A DNA stretch of 64,000 nt. Origin: Lamellibrachia columna. Lineage: Eukaryota > Annelida > Polychaeta > Sabellida > Siboglinidae. The position numbers and the translations under genes were made by a program. Positions 47,102 through 58,665 of this stretch are shown here, in pieces; position 1 is the first letter of the stretch, and the number at the start of each line of letters is the position of its first letter. Location: positions 11,096,574-11,160,573 of the forward strand of contig OY759269.1 of NCBI GenBank assembly GCA_963662155.1. Direction: 5' to 3'. The notes beneath the pieces were generated by a model, which was given only the letters and a program-made list of their open reading frames with translations, did not search any database and was not told where the DNA came from.

Positions 47102-50100
47102 TCAGTTGCGGATGATCTCAACTGTATCATCATATGACGGTTCTGCAGAATGCGTCCAGAGATCCAATGGCGCAGTTGCCAGTGCATTATGGGTAAACAC
47201 ATGCACTGATGTGTTGTTGAATATGTCACCATGCTTGAATGTGTTCATTAACCGGAATTCTGTCGAGTATGGCTGAATCTGGACATATGGAGTTAAGAAG
47301 TCAATCTTGGCATACAAGTTAGCTCACTTCTCAATAGAGCCTATCTGGTGTGTGAATAACTTCGAACGTGATTGAGCTTGCGTTGGCTCGTGGATTTAGA
47401 TATACCACTACAAGTGATCTTGATGACCCTTGTTCTACACTTCGATTGTGAAAATTCGTATTGTCATAACTTCTAAAACATTAGAAGTGAGTACCGGCTA
47501 TACATTTAGTGAGTACCGGCTATACATTTAGTGAGTACCGGCTATACATTTAGCCCAACACAAATTAGGTTCATTGACGTTAACATTTGTAGTGTGTGAA
47601 TAATTTAAGTAACATGTGCAGTCACTTTAATAATGGCACGTGCATACTTTTGAAGAATTTACTTTTTATCAGGTAACAGTTTGTCTGATGACTTCATCAA
47701 AACTAAATAATACATTTACACAAACACGCTGTAGCGGTTACTAGTGAGGTTACTAGGGAGGTTAGATCTTTCCTGAAATGAGGTGAGCAAAAAGACTGAA
47801 TTGAGGAGAAACCGCAAAGATAGTATACTCTGTCACATGCTGTGTCACATACTCACTCACATACTCTCTCATATATACTCTTTCGCATACTATCAAATAT
47901 TCTCTCAAATAAAATATTCTCTCACATATTAACTCACATAATCTGTCCCATACTCACTCACATACTCTGTTACATACTCTGTCACATACTCTGTCACATA
48001 CTCACTCACATACTCTCACATATTGTATATCTTGCAGGGCAAAAAGGATACTTCCATGACATATGCTGCTTCAGTCGCAAGTGTTCGGTGTGGAGTGCTG
48101 CAAACAAATAACAATTACAAGGGTCATTTCTTGTCAAATCAACCAATGGTCAAATAGTTGATGTCTCAGAGTTTATTTTAATTTATTTTAACCAATGAAT
48201 AAGTAGCTATGCCTGAGCACTTCTGCAAAATTGTGTCTGTAATGCCCTATAATGTAAGAGCCCCAAAAAGCACCCGTTATTTTTTATCTGTTTTCAGGTG
48301 AAGTAACTTTCAGCTGTAATATAAATTAAATTAGACATAACACCATCCTGAAATTTGAATATGTTGTTTATCTAATAAAGGACTGCACACAGTTAAAAAT
48401 GTTGGCCATACAAATTGTCCTACATTCTGATTTTGGGTGCTGAAATTCGTAAAATACAGAAAAAGTTATTTGAATTTTATAAAAGGGCCAGCAAGCAAGT
48501 ATTGTTCATACCAGTTTTCAACATGCTAGTCATGTTATGTAAAGTATTATTTGTTCATGCCAGTTTTCAACATGCTAGTCATGTTACGTAAGGTACTATT
48601 TGTTCATAATGAGTTTTCAACATGCTAGTCTAGTTATGTAATGTACTATTTGTTCATGCCAGTTTCAACATATTAGTCATGTTATGTAACGTACTATTTG
48701 TTCATGCCAGTTTTCAACATGCTAGTCATGTTATGTAAAGTACTATTTGTTCATAATGAGTTTTCAACATGCTAGTCTAGTTATGTAATGTACTATTTGT
48801 TCATGCCAGTTTTCAACATGCTAGTCATGTTACGTAAGGTACTATTTGTTCATAATGAGTTTTCAACATGCTAGTCTAGTTATGTAATGTACTATTTGTT
48901 CATGCCAGTTTCAACATATTAGTCATGTTATGTAACGTACTATTTGTTCATGCCAGTTTTCAACATGCTAGTCATGTTATGTAATGTACTATTTGTTCAT
49001 GCCAGTTTCAACATGTTAGTCATGTTATGTAATGAACTATTTCAATCGTATTTTTTGAAATAACAAAGATTCATTCAATGTATCACCAAGGACACACAGA
49101 CACTTACCTGTCGAGCATGTGTTGGAAACTATTGCCGACAATGGTGAGAAGAGAAAGTAGTTCCGGCTGCCAGTTTGCCCACAACAGGTTGTTGTAAAGT
49201 GCCTTGCCACAGTGGGGCATGTAGAACATGGTAGGCACGTTCACACGCCGTTTACCCTCCTATCACCACACAGACACTGATCAGATGACGATTACACATT
49301 ATTATACACATAAAAATATATACATTAATTAATTAAGTTTTGCTACTGAAATTTTTTTTTAAAGTTAATATTTGAAAAACAAAATTTCATCAGGCCTGGG
49401 GTAACAATAATATGGAATAGTACTTATCACAAATATTTAATAATAGTACCAGATGGGACAGAACACAATGTAATACTAATAGAAAGCAGTGTAATAGTAA
49501 TTGAGCTATTACTTGTCTATTACACCTGAATATTTAAAATATATATAAAAATTCAATTTCAGTAAGTTGTATATCAACCTGTGTGTTTGTGTTTAGCAAT
49601 TCTTCATGTAAGCCACCTTCACATACCAGACATCAAAGGAGGTTACACTTTGGATTAATGCCGTCTTCTCAGTTAGCTCCAATAGCCCATAAAGACTATC
49701 AAGGCTGAGAGGCCATATAGAGTTTACACATCATTCAATGGTCCTTTGAAGCCAGTTCCTCTAACCAATTATCCTGTTTGTGAAACTAGCCTATAGATGA
49801 CCCTACATGCTCCAGCATGTAATAGACAGACAAATAAGTAATAGAAATAGATTACAAAGGGGATGTCCCACCTCATTTAGCGCCATCTGTTGACAGCCGA
49901 GTTCCTCAAGGGTACTCATTTCTATCGACATCAGAAGTGGATCGTAGATGTATGTGTCTTCTGCTGGAACCTGAAAAATACTTGTTTAAGTAAAAAATAT
50001 ACATGGTCGTTTTAGTTGATTTAAATCACTCATTCAATGCATTACTAACAAACCAACATTGAATTATTTGTTTTTTATTAAATTCATATTAAAATGAGTT

Positions 50101-53100
50101 TTTGTTCCCTCCAGGCAGAAGTCTGTGAAAACAAAACAAAACAAAACAGGTATATCATATTTCATTAAAATAAACCCGTGAAACATGTTTTCAAAGATCC
50201 ACAGATAGACTTCATTACAGCATCTGAAGTATATTTCTATTTTATCTACTTTGTAATCTATACTAACTTTTAAACATCAATGTTAACTCCAGAATTGAGT
50301 CACGTTATTTTGAAAATATTCCAATATTTTTTTTTTATGTGGGTGGGTCAAGGGTCCACTTAGATTATCACGCATTATTTTTTGTCTCCATTTGAAATGT
50401 TGAAGCAATCAGCTTTCTTTTCACAGCATTGTCAATGCACATACAGTGCCTCAATTGTTTTATTTTTTGGATAGGGGTGTGGGTGGGGTCAATCCTATCC
50501 AATTTCCGGGGGATTATTGGATTTTTTATTTACAAAACCCCTTACCTTGAGTTCATCCCTGAAGATTAGAAACAATGCGAGTTGATATCGAGCTATGAGA
50601 CTCGTTGCAAAGTTTCCTATGCCATAACAAACAAGTTCTTTCATGGTGTCGCTACCCTGGCTGATGTCAGTGTCACTGTCAGAACAACAACATCCATGGC
50701 ACTGCGTCACTTTGTCTGTGTCATGACAACTGTCTTTACACCCTCTCTCTATTGGTGTATTGAGTTGTACCTCCCCAGTTTGTGACCCTTGGCTCACGTC
50801 TGCCTCTGCTGCTAAAGCAGATGACGTGTCTGCCTCCTCGTTGGTAGATCCTTCTGGACATCCGTTGAACACAACCCATGCCTTCCCAAGTGTCTCTGTA
50901 AAGACAAACACTGACAAAATGGGGACAACTATGAAGTGGCAATTAATGCTCATAGCTGCTTCCTCAATCCAGTTGTTTACATTGCTTGACAAACTGTTTG
51001 TCATGGTCTACATCTGTTTAATGGAACTGTTTAACTTGAAGATGCCATCAGCAAAATAACACAAAAGTTTTTTAAATTACCCAAAAAAGGAGTTATTCGA
51101 TCATATTATTGGGAGACTGGAAGGCTGTGATATTTACCCAAGACTAGCTTCAGGTAGTCGCTCTTCTGCAAGTCTTCTCTGAAATAGAAATTAACATGTG
51201 ACATTCTCACTTGACTTGGTTTTGTGTTATCCAAAAGCTGGAATATTACATAGTTTTAGCAAACTTTCTCCACTTTATTTTATGTATCCTCGCCGTAGTC
51301 TCAGAAATGAACAAAATATCACATTCTGACATTCACACTAATAAACTTCACTTATTTCATACTACCTTTTCATTATAATGGTGAAAAATTGCCAGATCGA
51401 GATGCTGTAAAGTAATCTCAAAGTCAAAACATGTCATGTAGTGATCTGAGCAGGGTTGAAAAAAATCATGATTTTTTTTATTTCATTTTTTTTAAATCTG
51501 CTATATAGACATTTATATAGATGTTTATATTTATAAACTCTTTCAAACGTATTCTATTCAAATTGATTGAGACAGAGGTTACATGATTTTTGCTTATATA
51601 AAGATATTAGACAATGTTCACAAGGCCCCCTGTAGTTCCATAATCTGTCTTGGAAAGCATGCTGTGTGTCTGTGGCTGTAGTAGTGATAATTATTGTTTG
51701 CTGAGAGGGTGGATTAGCACCTGTCTAGGGCTCTGTGTACTCTAAGGGTCTCTAACCAGACTGCGAACTGATACAGTATTAAACAATTGTAGCCCAGACT
51801 GTCTCACCTGAGTCAACATACTTAATTGGTAACAACTAGCACAAGCTCTAAGTGGGCTTTAACTCAGGGCTTCTGACTTGAAAAGATACTTCCTCTGGAA
51901 GACAAGTTTGTGTGGCTTTACTGCATTCAGAAATGGAATAACTCAAACATATACAATGTCATAAAATGTTTGACTATCAAGCTATCTGACGACAATACAA
52001 CTACACACACACTGTGCTTTTGTATTAAAAAACATCCAACATTTTTTTGATCTCGATGCTTGTAAACAATTATTTGTTTAATTCATATAAATCAGCGATA
52101 AAAAAATTTGAAATAAAAAATCATAAATCAATGATTTTTTAAATTCTTTTGGAGTGATTTAAATCAATGATTTAAATAAAACAACCCCAGATCTGAGTGT
52201 AAATAAGTTGCTACGTTACATGATTGATGGTTTATCTATCCACAGGTTCATTTATAAATTATTTGGTCAGATATATTCATATGAACAGATTAATACATTA
52301 TGCAGTTTCAAATTTTTCAGTGTATCAAGTAATAAAGTCTACAAATGGACTATCTGGAGTTTATAACTGAGAACTGTAAACATCAGATGGTGTGAACAAT
52401 TCATATTGTAAAACGTTAAAGCTTCGATAAATAGCATAGTACTTCATCATGACTAACACTCCTTCACTGAGTGTTAGTAATAAGTAAAGTAAAGTGCAAT
52501 GTTTTCAGGCGTAATAAACTTGGAATTTATGCAAATTTTCTCTCTCAGAAAAACAAAAAACATTCTTTCATTAACGTGACGGGAATAAAAGCGTTGGAAG
52601 TTTGCGTGAGGACGAATATGTTTCGAATGTGGACAGTTGAGCCTGTGGCTAAGCCTAAGGATGTATGAAATGTGCTCGAATAGAGGGGTGCAGTGACTGT
52701 GTGGCACTGGTAGGCTGTTGGATGTCGGCATAGCGGACCGGGGTTCGAATCCACCTGCTACCGTTTCAAAACTTGGGCAATTCCGTTCACCCTCTAAAAT
52801 TCGTGGTGACGTTGGTCCTTTGTCTGGCGCATGCAGAGGCAGAGCCCAGGCCAAGTGAAGAAATAATCCTACACAGTGTCACAGGAAAATGGAAAGAAGT
52901 GCACCTCACAGAGCTGATGATCTCGATCTCTAACCTCACTATACCTCTCAGTTTAGCTGTGAATAGCTATTTAGGAAATCTCTCATGAAGCAATCTTACG
53001 AAGTTACGGCTACACCCATCAATATCATATATACCCATATATCGCCCACAAGCTTGACGATCACCGATCAGTTACCTGCAAACACGTATTTGATGTAAAA

Positions 53101-53236
53101 TTGATTCTATGCTCCCAGAAAAAGGACTTTTTGGGGAGTCGCTAACATTTTTATTTAGATATTTTCGAACATTGTTTTTCCTGGCCGCCTTTCTTCCTTT
53201 GACAACAACGAAGCCGCTGTCGTTATCTGCTGCCAT
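47102..53236 (-). CDS. SRRD: SRR1-like domain protein
   Basis: Seven proposed exons on the minus strand: 53236-53076, 51178-51138, 50895-50546, 49970-49872, 49259-49108, 47691-47663 and 47322-47102, totalling 350 residues; vertebrate SRRD is of similar length. Start: MAADNDSGFVVVKGRKAARK. Exon 3 carries an acidic Cys/Ser-rich insert then the SRR1 motif CYGIGNFATSLIARYQLALF; exon 4 has YIYDPLL; exon 5 has FYMPHCGKALYNNLLWANW; the last has DIFNNTSVH and ends VEIIRN. SRR1 family proteins are linked to circadian regulation and haem metabolism in plants, yeast and mammals; no enzymatic residue assignment is possible. All phases fit if the 29-base exon 6 is real; that exon and the weak acceptor (gtgag) of exon 7 are the least certain parts. 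The donor of exon 4 is gtggga. Introns contain a MITE, a SINE and a 50-bp minisatellite. Confidence 0.9.
47465..47552 (+). repeat. 22-bp tandem repeat, about 3.5 copies
   Basis: gagtaccggctatacattta repeats in SRRD intron 6. Confidence 0.85.
47825..48030 (+). repeat. (CACATACTCTCT)n-like repeat
   Basis: Imperfect 10-12 bp units of cacatactct with variable linkers. Confidence 0.8.
48490..49045 (+). repeat. 50-bp minisatellite in an SRRD intron
   Basis: About 10 copies of tttgttcatgccagttttca plus acatgctagtcatgttatgtaaagtactat. Two unit types (gccag and aatgag) alternate in places. It ends about 60 bases from the donor of exon 5. Confidence 0.93.
49393..49862. mobile_element. TGTAATAG-rich nonautonomous element, second copy
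   Basis: Left end cctggggtaacaataatatg and right part gtaatagaaatagattac match, in reverse orientation, the element at 21243-22572. Its right end lies within 10 bases of the donor of SRRD exon 4 (49872), leaving almost no ancestral intron there. No coding capacity. Confidence 0.55.
51451..52189. mobile_element. hAT-type MITE with 8-bp target duplication, SRRD intron 1
   Basis: A 739-bp element starts cagggttgaaaa and ends aaaacaacccca (reverse complement tggggttg), with palindromic gatttaaatc words near the ends. GATCTGAG is repeated exactly on both sides (51443-51450 and 52190-52197). The TIR start and 8-bp duplication fit hAT transposition. No transposase frame. Related copies occur at 30665-31100 and 34080-34130. 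Confidence 0.85.
52665..52870 (+). repeat. tRNA-derived SINE in SRRD intron 1
   Basis: Head with gtggcactggtaggctgttg, B-box-like gggttcgaatcc, then aaacttgggcaattccgttca and a body shared with the SINE at 5330-5485. Antisense to SRRD. Confidence 0.65.
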
Positions 53237-53299
53237 GTTGATGTCACTTTTGAAATAGTTTACCTATCAACTATTATTTTATACTACTTACTCACTAGG

Positions 53300-53703
53300 T
53301 GGCGCCCGTCGCATGAAACAATCTTATTATACTTTTTCTTTCTTTCTTTCTCTCCTTATACCACTGTACATGCCCCAAGTAGCGAAGAATAAATTATACA
53401 CGAGGAATCGCATGCAGAGCTAGTACTTTTCCGGTGATAAAAAGACAGCAGTGTTAAAAGTTACGTTAAAAGTTAAAAACAAAATTAATAATAATAATAA
53501 TAATGTAAAAAGTTAAGAACATATAAAAATACAATGTCAATGCTCTATCTGATGATTAGATGCGATGCCACGTGAGTATATATATACATGTTTGTATGTT
53601 ATGCTACTCCTACTAGACGCTTTGCGTCAGGGGTTGTTGTATAATGACGAAGCGAGTATGAGGTTAGAACGGAAGTTGTAGTATGCAGGTACATTATACT
53701 ACA
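53300..53703 (-). repeat. Probable 3' LTR of the minus-strand Ty3/gypsy fragment
   Basis: On the minus strand the sequence TGTAGTATAATG starts at 53703, directly after a purine tract (ttgaagagaga), about 50 bases after the Pol stop. This is where the 3' LTR should begin. Its end is not defined because no second LTR is present in the window; it probably stops between 53300 and 53350. SRRD begins less than 120 bases further on in the same orientation. Confidence 0.55.
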
Positions 53704-53799
53704 TCTCTCTTCAAAGAATAAAGTATACTGTTTTGTGAACTTAACTATTTAGTCACATATCCAAACGGGTAAGCCTCACGCGGTTGGTAGGAGCTGATA

Positions 53800-54175
53800 A
53801 AGTCTCCTTTCTTGGAGAGGGGGAAGCTGCTATATTGTCTCTTTTCTTGGAGAGGGGATCGAAGCTGCTATATTGTCTCTTCTTGGAGAGGGGGAAGCTG
53901 CTATTGTTGTATCTTTTCTTGGAGAGGGGAAGTTGTAATTGTCTCTTTTCTTGGATTGGGGAAGCTGCTATTATTGTCAATTTTCTCGGAGGGGGGAAGA
54001 TGTTAATGTCTCTTTTCTTGGAGAGGAGGAAGCTGCTATTATCTTTTTTTCTTGGGGGAACGCTGCTATTGTCTATTTTCTTGGATGGGGGAAGCTGCTA
54101 TTGTCTTTTTTTGGGGGGGAGGGGGACGCTGCTATTGTTTCTTTTCGTGGAGAGAGGGAAGCTGCACTGTCTGGT
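53800..54175 (-). repeat. 33-bp repeat in the Ty3/gypsy Pol tail
   Basis: About 11 imperfect copies of a 33-bp unit (plus strand ggaagctgctattgtctctt then ttcttggagaggg). In the Pol frame it encodes an 11-residue unit (ETIAASPSPRK). Length changes have broken the frame in places. Confidence 0.85.
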
Positions 54176-54224
54176 TCAGCAATGGGCATCTCTGGTGTTG
54201 AATCACTTGCTGCTGTCCCCTAAC

Positions 54225-57200
54225 CAGGGCGTTTTTTAACATACAAAGTGTGGGGGCAATGCCCCCCAGCCCTTTCATTTGCCCCCCCAGTCAAACCAAC
54301 TTGCCCCCCCCCCAATGCGTGCCCCCATTCTCCTTAACCAGCCCCTTGTATTAATGTAGGTCATAATTTGTATTCTTTTTGTTAGTGTGATTTAGTTAAT
54401 TTTCATTGGTGGCAAAATCAAGAAAGTACCAAAGTTAAAGAAGGGCAATATGTCTACAAAAGATCAATTTATTGATATGGCTCAGAGGGGAATCTTACAT
54501 TTTCAAAAAGGCTTTATATTTCCTGTTCCATAACTAGATGCCAGGTTACTATTTTCATGTTACCATTTTCATGTTCGATGCGTCTCGAATGGTGAGGTTT
54601 ACTTTCGACTCGAAAGTCGAAGAATAGTGGCAATATCATGGACATAGGCAGTAGTACCCGAGTTATGGTGTGTTTATGTTAATGCATGCGACAGGAAGTG
54701 AGGAATGTAATAGCATCATAGCAATAACAGTGACGTATTGCCGAATGGCTTCTTCATACAGTTCATGCGAAGAACTGAAAACGTGCTATGGCTAGCCATA
54801 CCATAGTCATAGAAGTGTTTACTTATGACGTCAGTGTTCCGGTGCTAGAATAGCTAATGATTATGTATATGTAAATATGTGTACCTGCATGTTACTGTTT
54901 GTTTAAATTGTGTATAATTCAACAAGACCCGCCATCACATTTTACACGATTGAGCCGCGTGCAATCCAGTTCTTTATGTTGAAATAGCTGTTAACATAAA
55001 CCGGTGTCCTGGCCGCGAAATTGCGAAACGTACCAGGCGAGACTAAACCACGCCCATTCGCTATTACCATTGGTCGAGAGCGAGCGGGCGGGGATTAACG
55101 ATGTATCAACAACTTTTCAGTCGGCTGTTTTTTTCTTCAAATAATAAATAAACCTGGCAAAGTGTGTGTAGTGTCCAACGAAAGCAATTGGAAACGTTTA
55201 ACAAATATCACAAAATAATCACATTTTAATAATGATCCCTCTTGTAGGTAAGATGATACAAACATCACAACAGCCATAAACCTGTCAGGGTAGCTTTTTA
55301 TTGAGGCAGTGACCTAGCCAATTCATTCTCCGCATCTTTAAGAAATCGAAATGTTAAGCATGGTAACTCAAATAAGCATATTGTATACATACCAAACAAA
55401 TAAATTTTAAAATGTATGAGTAGTTGATAGTGGTCTATATGTGAGATGGAAAGTTGGCGGTCAGCAGGGACTTCAACTTTGGAAAATTTTTACTTAAAAG
55501 TTGGTGGTCCACTTATTAACATAAAACATATAATCAACATTTGCACATGTCAGTTTTGGAGGTACGTATTTTCTATATTTTTATTTGTTATGTACTTAGC
55601 CAACCATTTGATTGATAGACGTGGTATGCATGTTTTGTATTACTCTCTTTTCTGCCTTATGCCTATATCTTCAGTATATTTATGTCTAGAGTCTAGAGCA
55701 TGTCGCCGCTCGCATTGTAATTCCACTATAAAAGTGTTTCAAATAGACATGCTTTTCCTGAGTTAGTTATTACATTTAACCATCTAACTTGTCCAGGTCG
55801 ATATCCTGCCAGTCATGCTTACGAGAGACAGAAAAGCAAAACGAAAACAAGAAGGGCTACAGAAATCTGCCGCAAAATGTCAACGCCTAGACACAATTTT
55901 TCGACGCAGCCTCAATGACTCATTGCCAGAAATACCCACAATGCCGCCAGGGAACTATGATCCGTTCACTGCCATCACATCTGATGACACCCCCAAAAAT
56001 AAAAGTGTACCACCAGTCACAGAGATACTGCCTTCGTCGTGTTCTCGCCCGATATCCAGTTCATCAAGCAGCCATGATCCGGGACCCAAACTACTATAAG
56101 CAGATGCTGGATGTCATATACGAACTAGAGAAAGTGCGTCTGTCTCAAATGTTCAACCGATGCACAGTCTTCAGTGTGCAGATTGATGGCAGCTGTGACA
56201 GGCAAATGTTGGACTACAAGTTTGTAAGTGGACGGATGGCTAACAGTGATGGTAGCGTAACGAGTGTGTTCGTCGTCATGCATTCTCCATAGAAGAACGG
56301 CGCCCCTGGACTACTGGAAGCGGTGAACAAAGCTTTGGTTCTGACCGGAGGTAAAGACACGAAGCTCGTCGGTGTCACCACTGACGGCGAATCGGCAAAC
56401 ACTGGCAGACATGGTGGGTTATGGCGTTTGCTTGCTGACCAAGTGCAGAGAGGTCTGGCAACTTTCTGGTGTGCTGCTCACCAGTCGGTCTTAGCCATTG
56501 AGTCGGTCGTCAGCACCATACCGGAGCTGGGCATCTGGAAGTCTAATCTATTGGGGCTCGTACGATTCTTCCGGACGCCGAGAAGGATGAAGATGTTGTC
56601 AGCGCAAGCCGGGAATGTCAAACAGTTCCCCCGGCACCACGATGTCAGGTTTGCCCAGCACGAGCTGCAGCTGGTGGATGCTGTGCTACCAGACTGCATT
56701 AAGGTGTGGGAACAGATGCAAGCACCTGAAAGTACCAGCGACAGAAAGGAGAAGGCTGAAGCCAAAGGGTTTCTGAGAATTTGGAACCACCAACAGAAGT
56801 GGATAACCTCACTGGTGGGCGACATCCTGGATATATTTGAAACACTCCAGAAGAAGTTGCAAAGGAGTGATTTGTTCATCAGCGATCTTCTCACTGTGAC
56901 TGGCGCTGCCGTCAAGAAGTTGAGATTGATGAGGGATGGCCCATTCCCGGGAAGAAGAGAGTAGAAAGAGAGTTGCCCAACCGATAGCACCAGTGAGGAA
57001 CTAACACAGCGAAAGTCGAACCACCAATTCGTTTGTACGAACCGCCGTAATGCACGAGCAATCAGGCTGGAGGTCGTGCAAGCATCCCTCGAATACCTCT
57101 TTGAACGCATGCACCCGGAGCAGGAGGACGTCATCAAAGACATGAAGGGGTTGGTGATATCACGCAACCTGGGATCATTCGTTGAGCACGGTGTGCGCGT

Positions 57201-57971
57201 CGTCAGGCGTCTTTTTCCAGACGAGGCATCTGACTTTGCGGACGGAGCAGCCGAGCAATGAGAGAACATGATGAATGTGCCGTTCCTGCCTGATGGCTGT
57301 GATCTCGGTTGTAAGATGACTGTCAGATTGCGGCAAATTCTGCCAGTCACCACAGGTTCAGTTCCGAAGGAAGGTGTTGGCATCTCTGGCTTGCATGAGT
57401 CCACACTCTATGCAGTCCGAAAGGATCGTGAGCCACCACCACAACCTCGTGGTCGACAATCACCGCACCAGCATGGGTGAGGACATGAGAAACGCCCGCC
57501 TCATGGTGGCACTGAATGGTGTGGGCACCGCCTACTTTGACCTTCGACCCGCTGTCGTCAAATTCCTGGAGAAGACCAGAAGATGCGGAGCTCCAGATTG
57601 GGATATCTACGGGCAGAGTGAATTCGAAATTCACCCGCAAAACGGGGCTCGTCTAGTAAAATTGAGATGACTGTCAAACGTACTGACTTGCAAGTTGCTA
57701 GAGACGTGTCATGTTTCTCTAACTACTGCATGTGTTTGTAATAAAAAAATTCTGGGATATAAGTGTAACATTAATTTTATACCGAGATGCAGTCGTCAGT
57801 GTGCAACCATATGGATAAAAAGATACTGATAAATATATATATATAAGGTTTCATACATTCCTAAGGGTTATATAAATAATCATTAATAATGAGTAAGGTG
57901 CCCTTTTTAACCATTTGGAGTGCCCTTTTAGGACATTGCCCCCCAGTGAAAATTCAATAAAAAACGCCCTG
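54225..57971 (+). mobile_element. hAT-superfamily DNA transposon, full length
   Basis: 3747 bp between exact CCCCTAAC duplications (54217-54224 and 57972-57979). The ends form an inverted repeat: left cagggcgttttttaacat ... ggggcaatg, right (reversed) cagggcgttttttattga ... ggggcaatg. CAGGG termini and 8-bp duplications are diagnostic of hAT elements. It inserted into the tail of a Ty3/gypsy Pol gene. The interior holds a broken transposase at 55815-57670. Confidence 0.93.
55815..57670 (+). pseudogene. hAT transposase, inactivated
   Basis: The start at 55815 (MLTRDRKAKRKQEGLQKSA) is basic and short, and ends by frameshift near 56095. A second frame then carries the RNase H-like core: VFSVQIDGSCDRQMLDY near 56170-56220, the catalytic-region segment LVGVTTDGESANTGRHGG near 56370-56420, and FWCAAHQSVLAIESVV near 56465-56510. 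It continues with KQFPRHHDVRFAQHELQL near 56620-56680 and an EYLFERMHPEQ segment near 57085. That frame has in-frame stops at 56290, 56962 and 57259 and a shift before the C-terminal part at 57374-57670. The pattern resembles the hAT-derived proteins related to ZNF862/KIAA1586. The BED finger was not identified. It cannot make an intact protein. Confidence 0.8.
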
Positions 57972-58665
57972 CCCCTAACAGGTTAGTACTAAATAGGATC
58001 GGGGGTTGTTGGTACGATTTATCACATGACCATGGCGGTTTTGGTCTCTTACCCGTACCGAATCCACTAATTTGAGTTGTGGGAGGTCACGGGCACGACG
58101 ACACTCACTACATTTGTCTTCTCGTGTCACTCTGTACTTTTCCTCCGTGACTGCTACATTCATTCTGTAGGCCCAGGGTTTTCACTCTTGGCTTTACTGT
58201 ACTCGATAGGAGTCTTTGTCCCATGAGAAGTTCGCCCGGTGACAGTCCGTCCTGGGGTATAACTCGGTAGTTGAGTAGTGCCAGGGATCTTGCTTGTGGG
58301 TATCTTGGTGAGCTGATTGTATATACTACACCATATTCTTTCACACAGGTTTAGAAAGTCTCGATCTGAGCTGAATTGAGATCCGTTGTCGGATATCAGA
58401 ATCTCAGGTATGCCATGACCGGCAAATATCGACATCAGCTGTGCGATAACTGACTGAGATGTCTGGCTGTTGAGCTTCTTCACCTCAGCCCTCGCGAAAA
58501 ATAGTCGACGACGACAAGATAATTTTTACCATTAAGTTCCACCAAATCCATTCCCAGTTTTTCCCAAGGGCGTGATGGGAAGGAGGACGGAAGAAGGGTT
58601 TCTGTAGGAGTGGGCTTCTCCTTGTTGCCATCTCTTCAATGCTTTTTGACACGTCTGGCCACGAG

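Larger units (their letters stand above)
53753..58665 (-). pseudogene. Ty3/gypsy Pol 3' fragment split by a hAT element
   Basis: Minus strand, in order: the end of the integrase zinc finger (TCQKALKRWQQGEAHS near 58660-58610), the catalytic core with ISDNGSQFSSD (near 58410-58370) and SPGELLMGQRL (near 58230), the C-terminal fold with NPRSYLVLT (near 57985), then the 54225-57971 hAT insertion. The frame resumes near 54216 with STPEMPIAEPDSAA, runs through a repeated 11-residue tail and ends TNRVRLTRLDM at 53756, a typical gypsy Pol terminus. Frameshifts interrupt the core. The 5' two-thirds of the element is missing. Confidence 0.8.

Noticed and set aside
52690..52765. Possible tRNA gene on the plus strand
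   Set aside because: Only the B-box region is convincing, and the downstream body is shared with another SINE.
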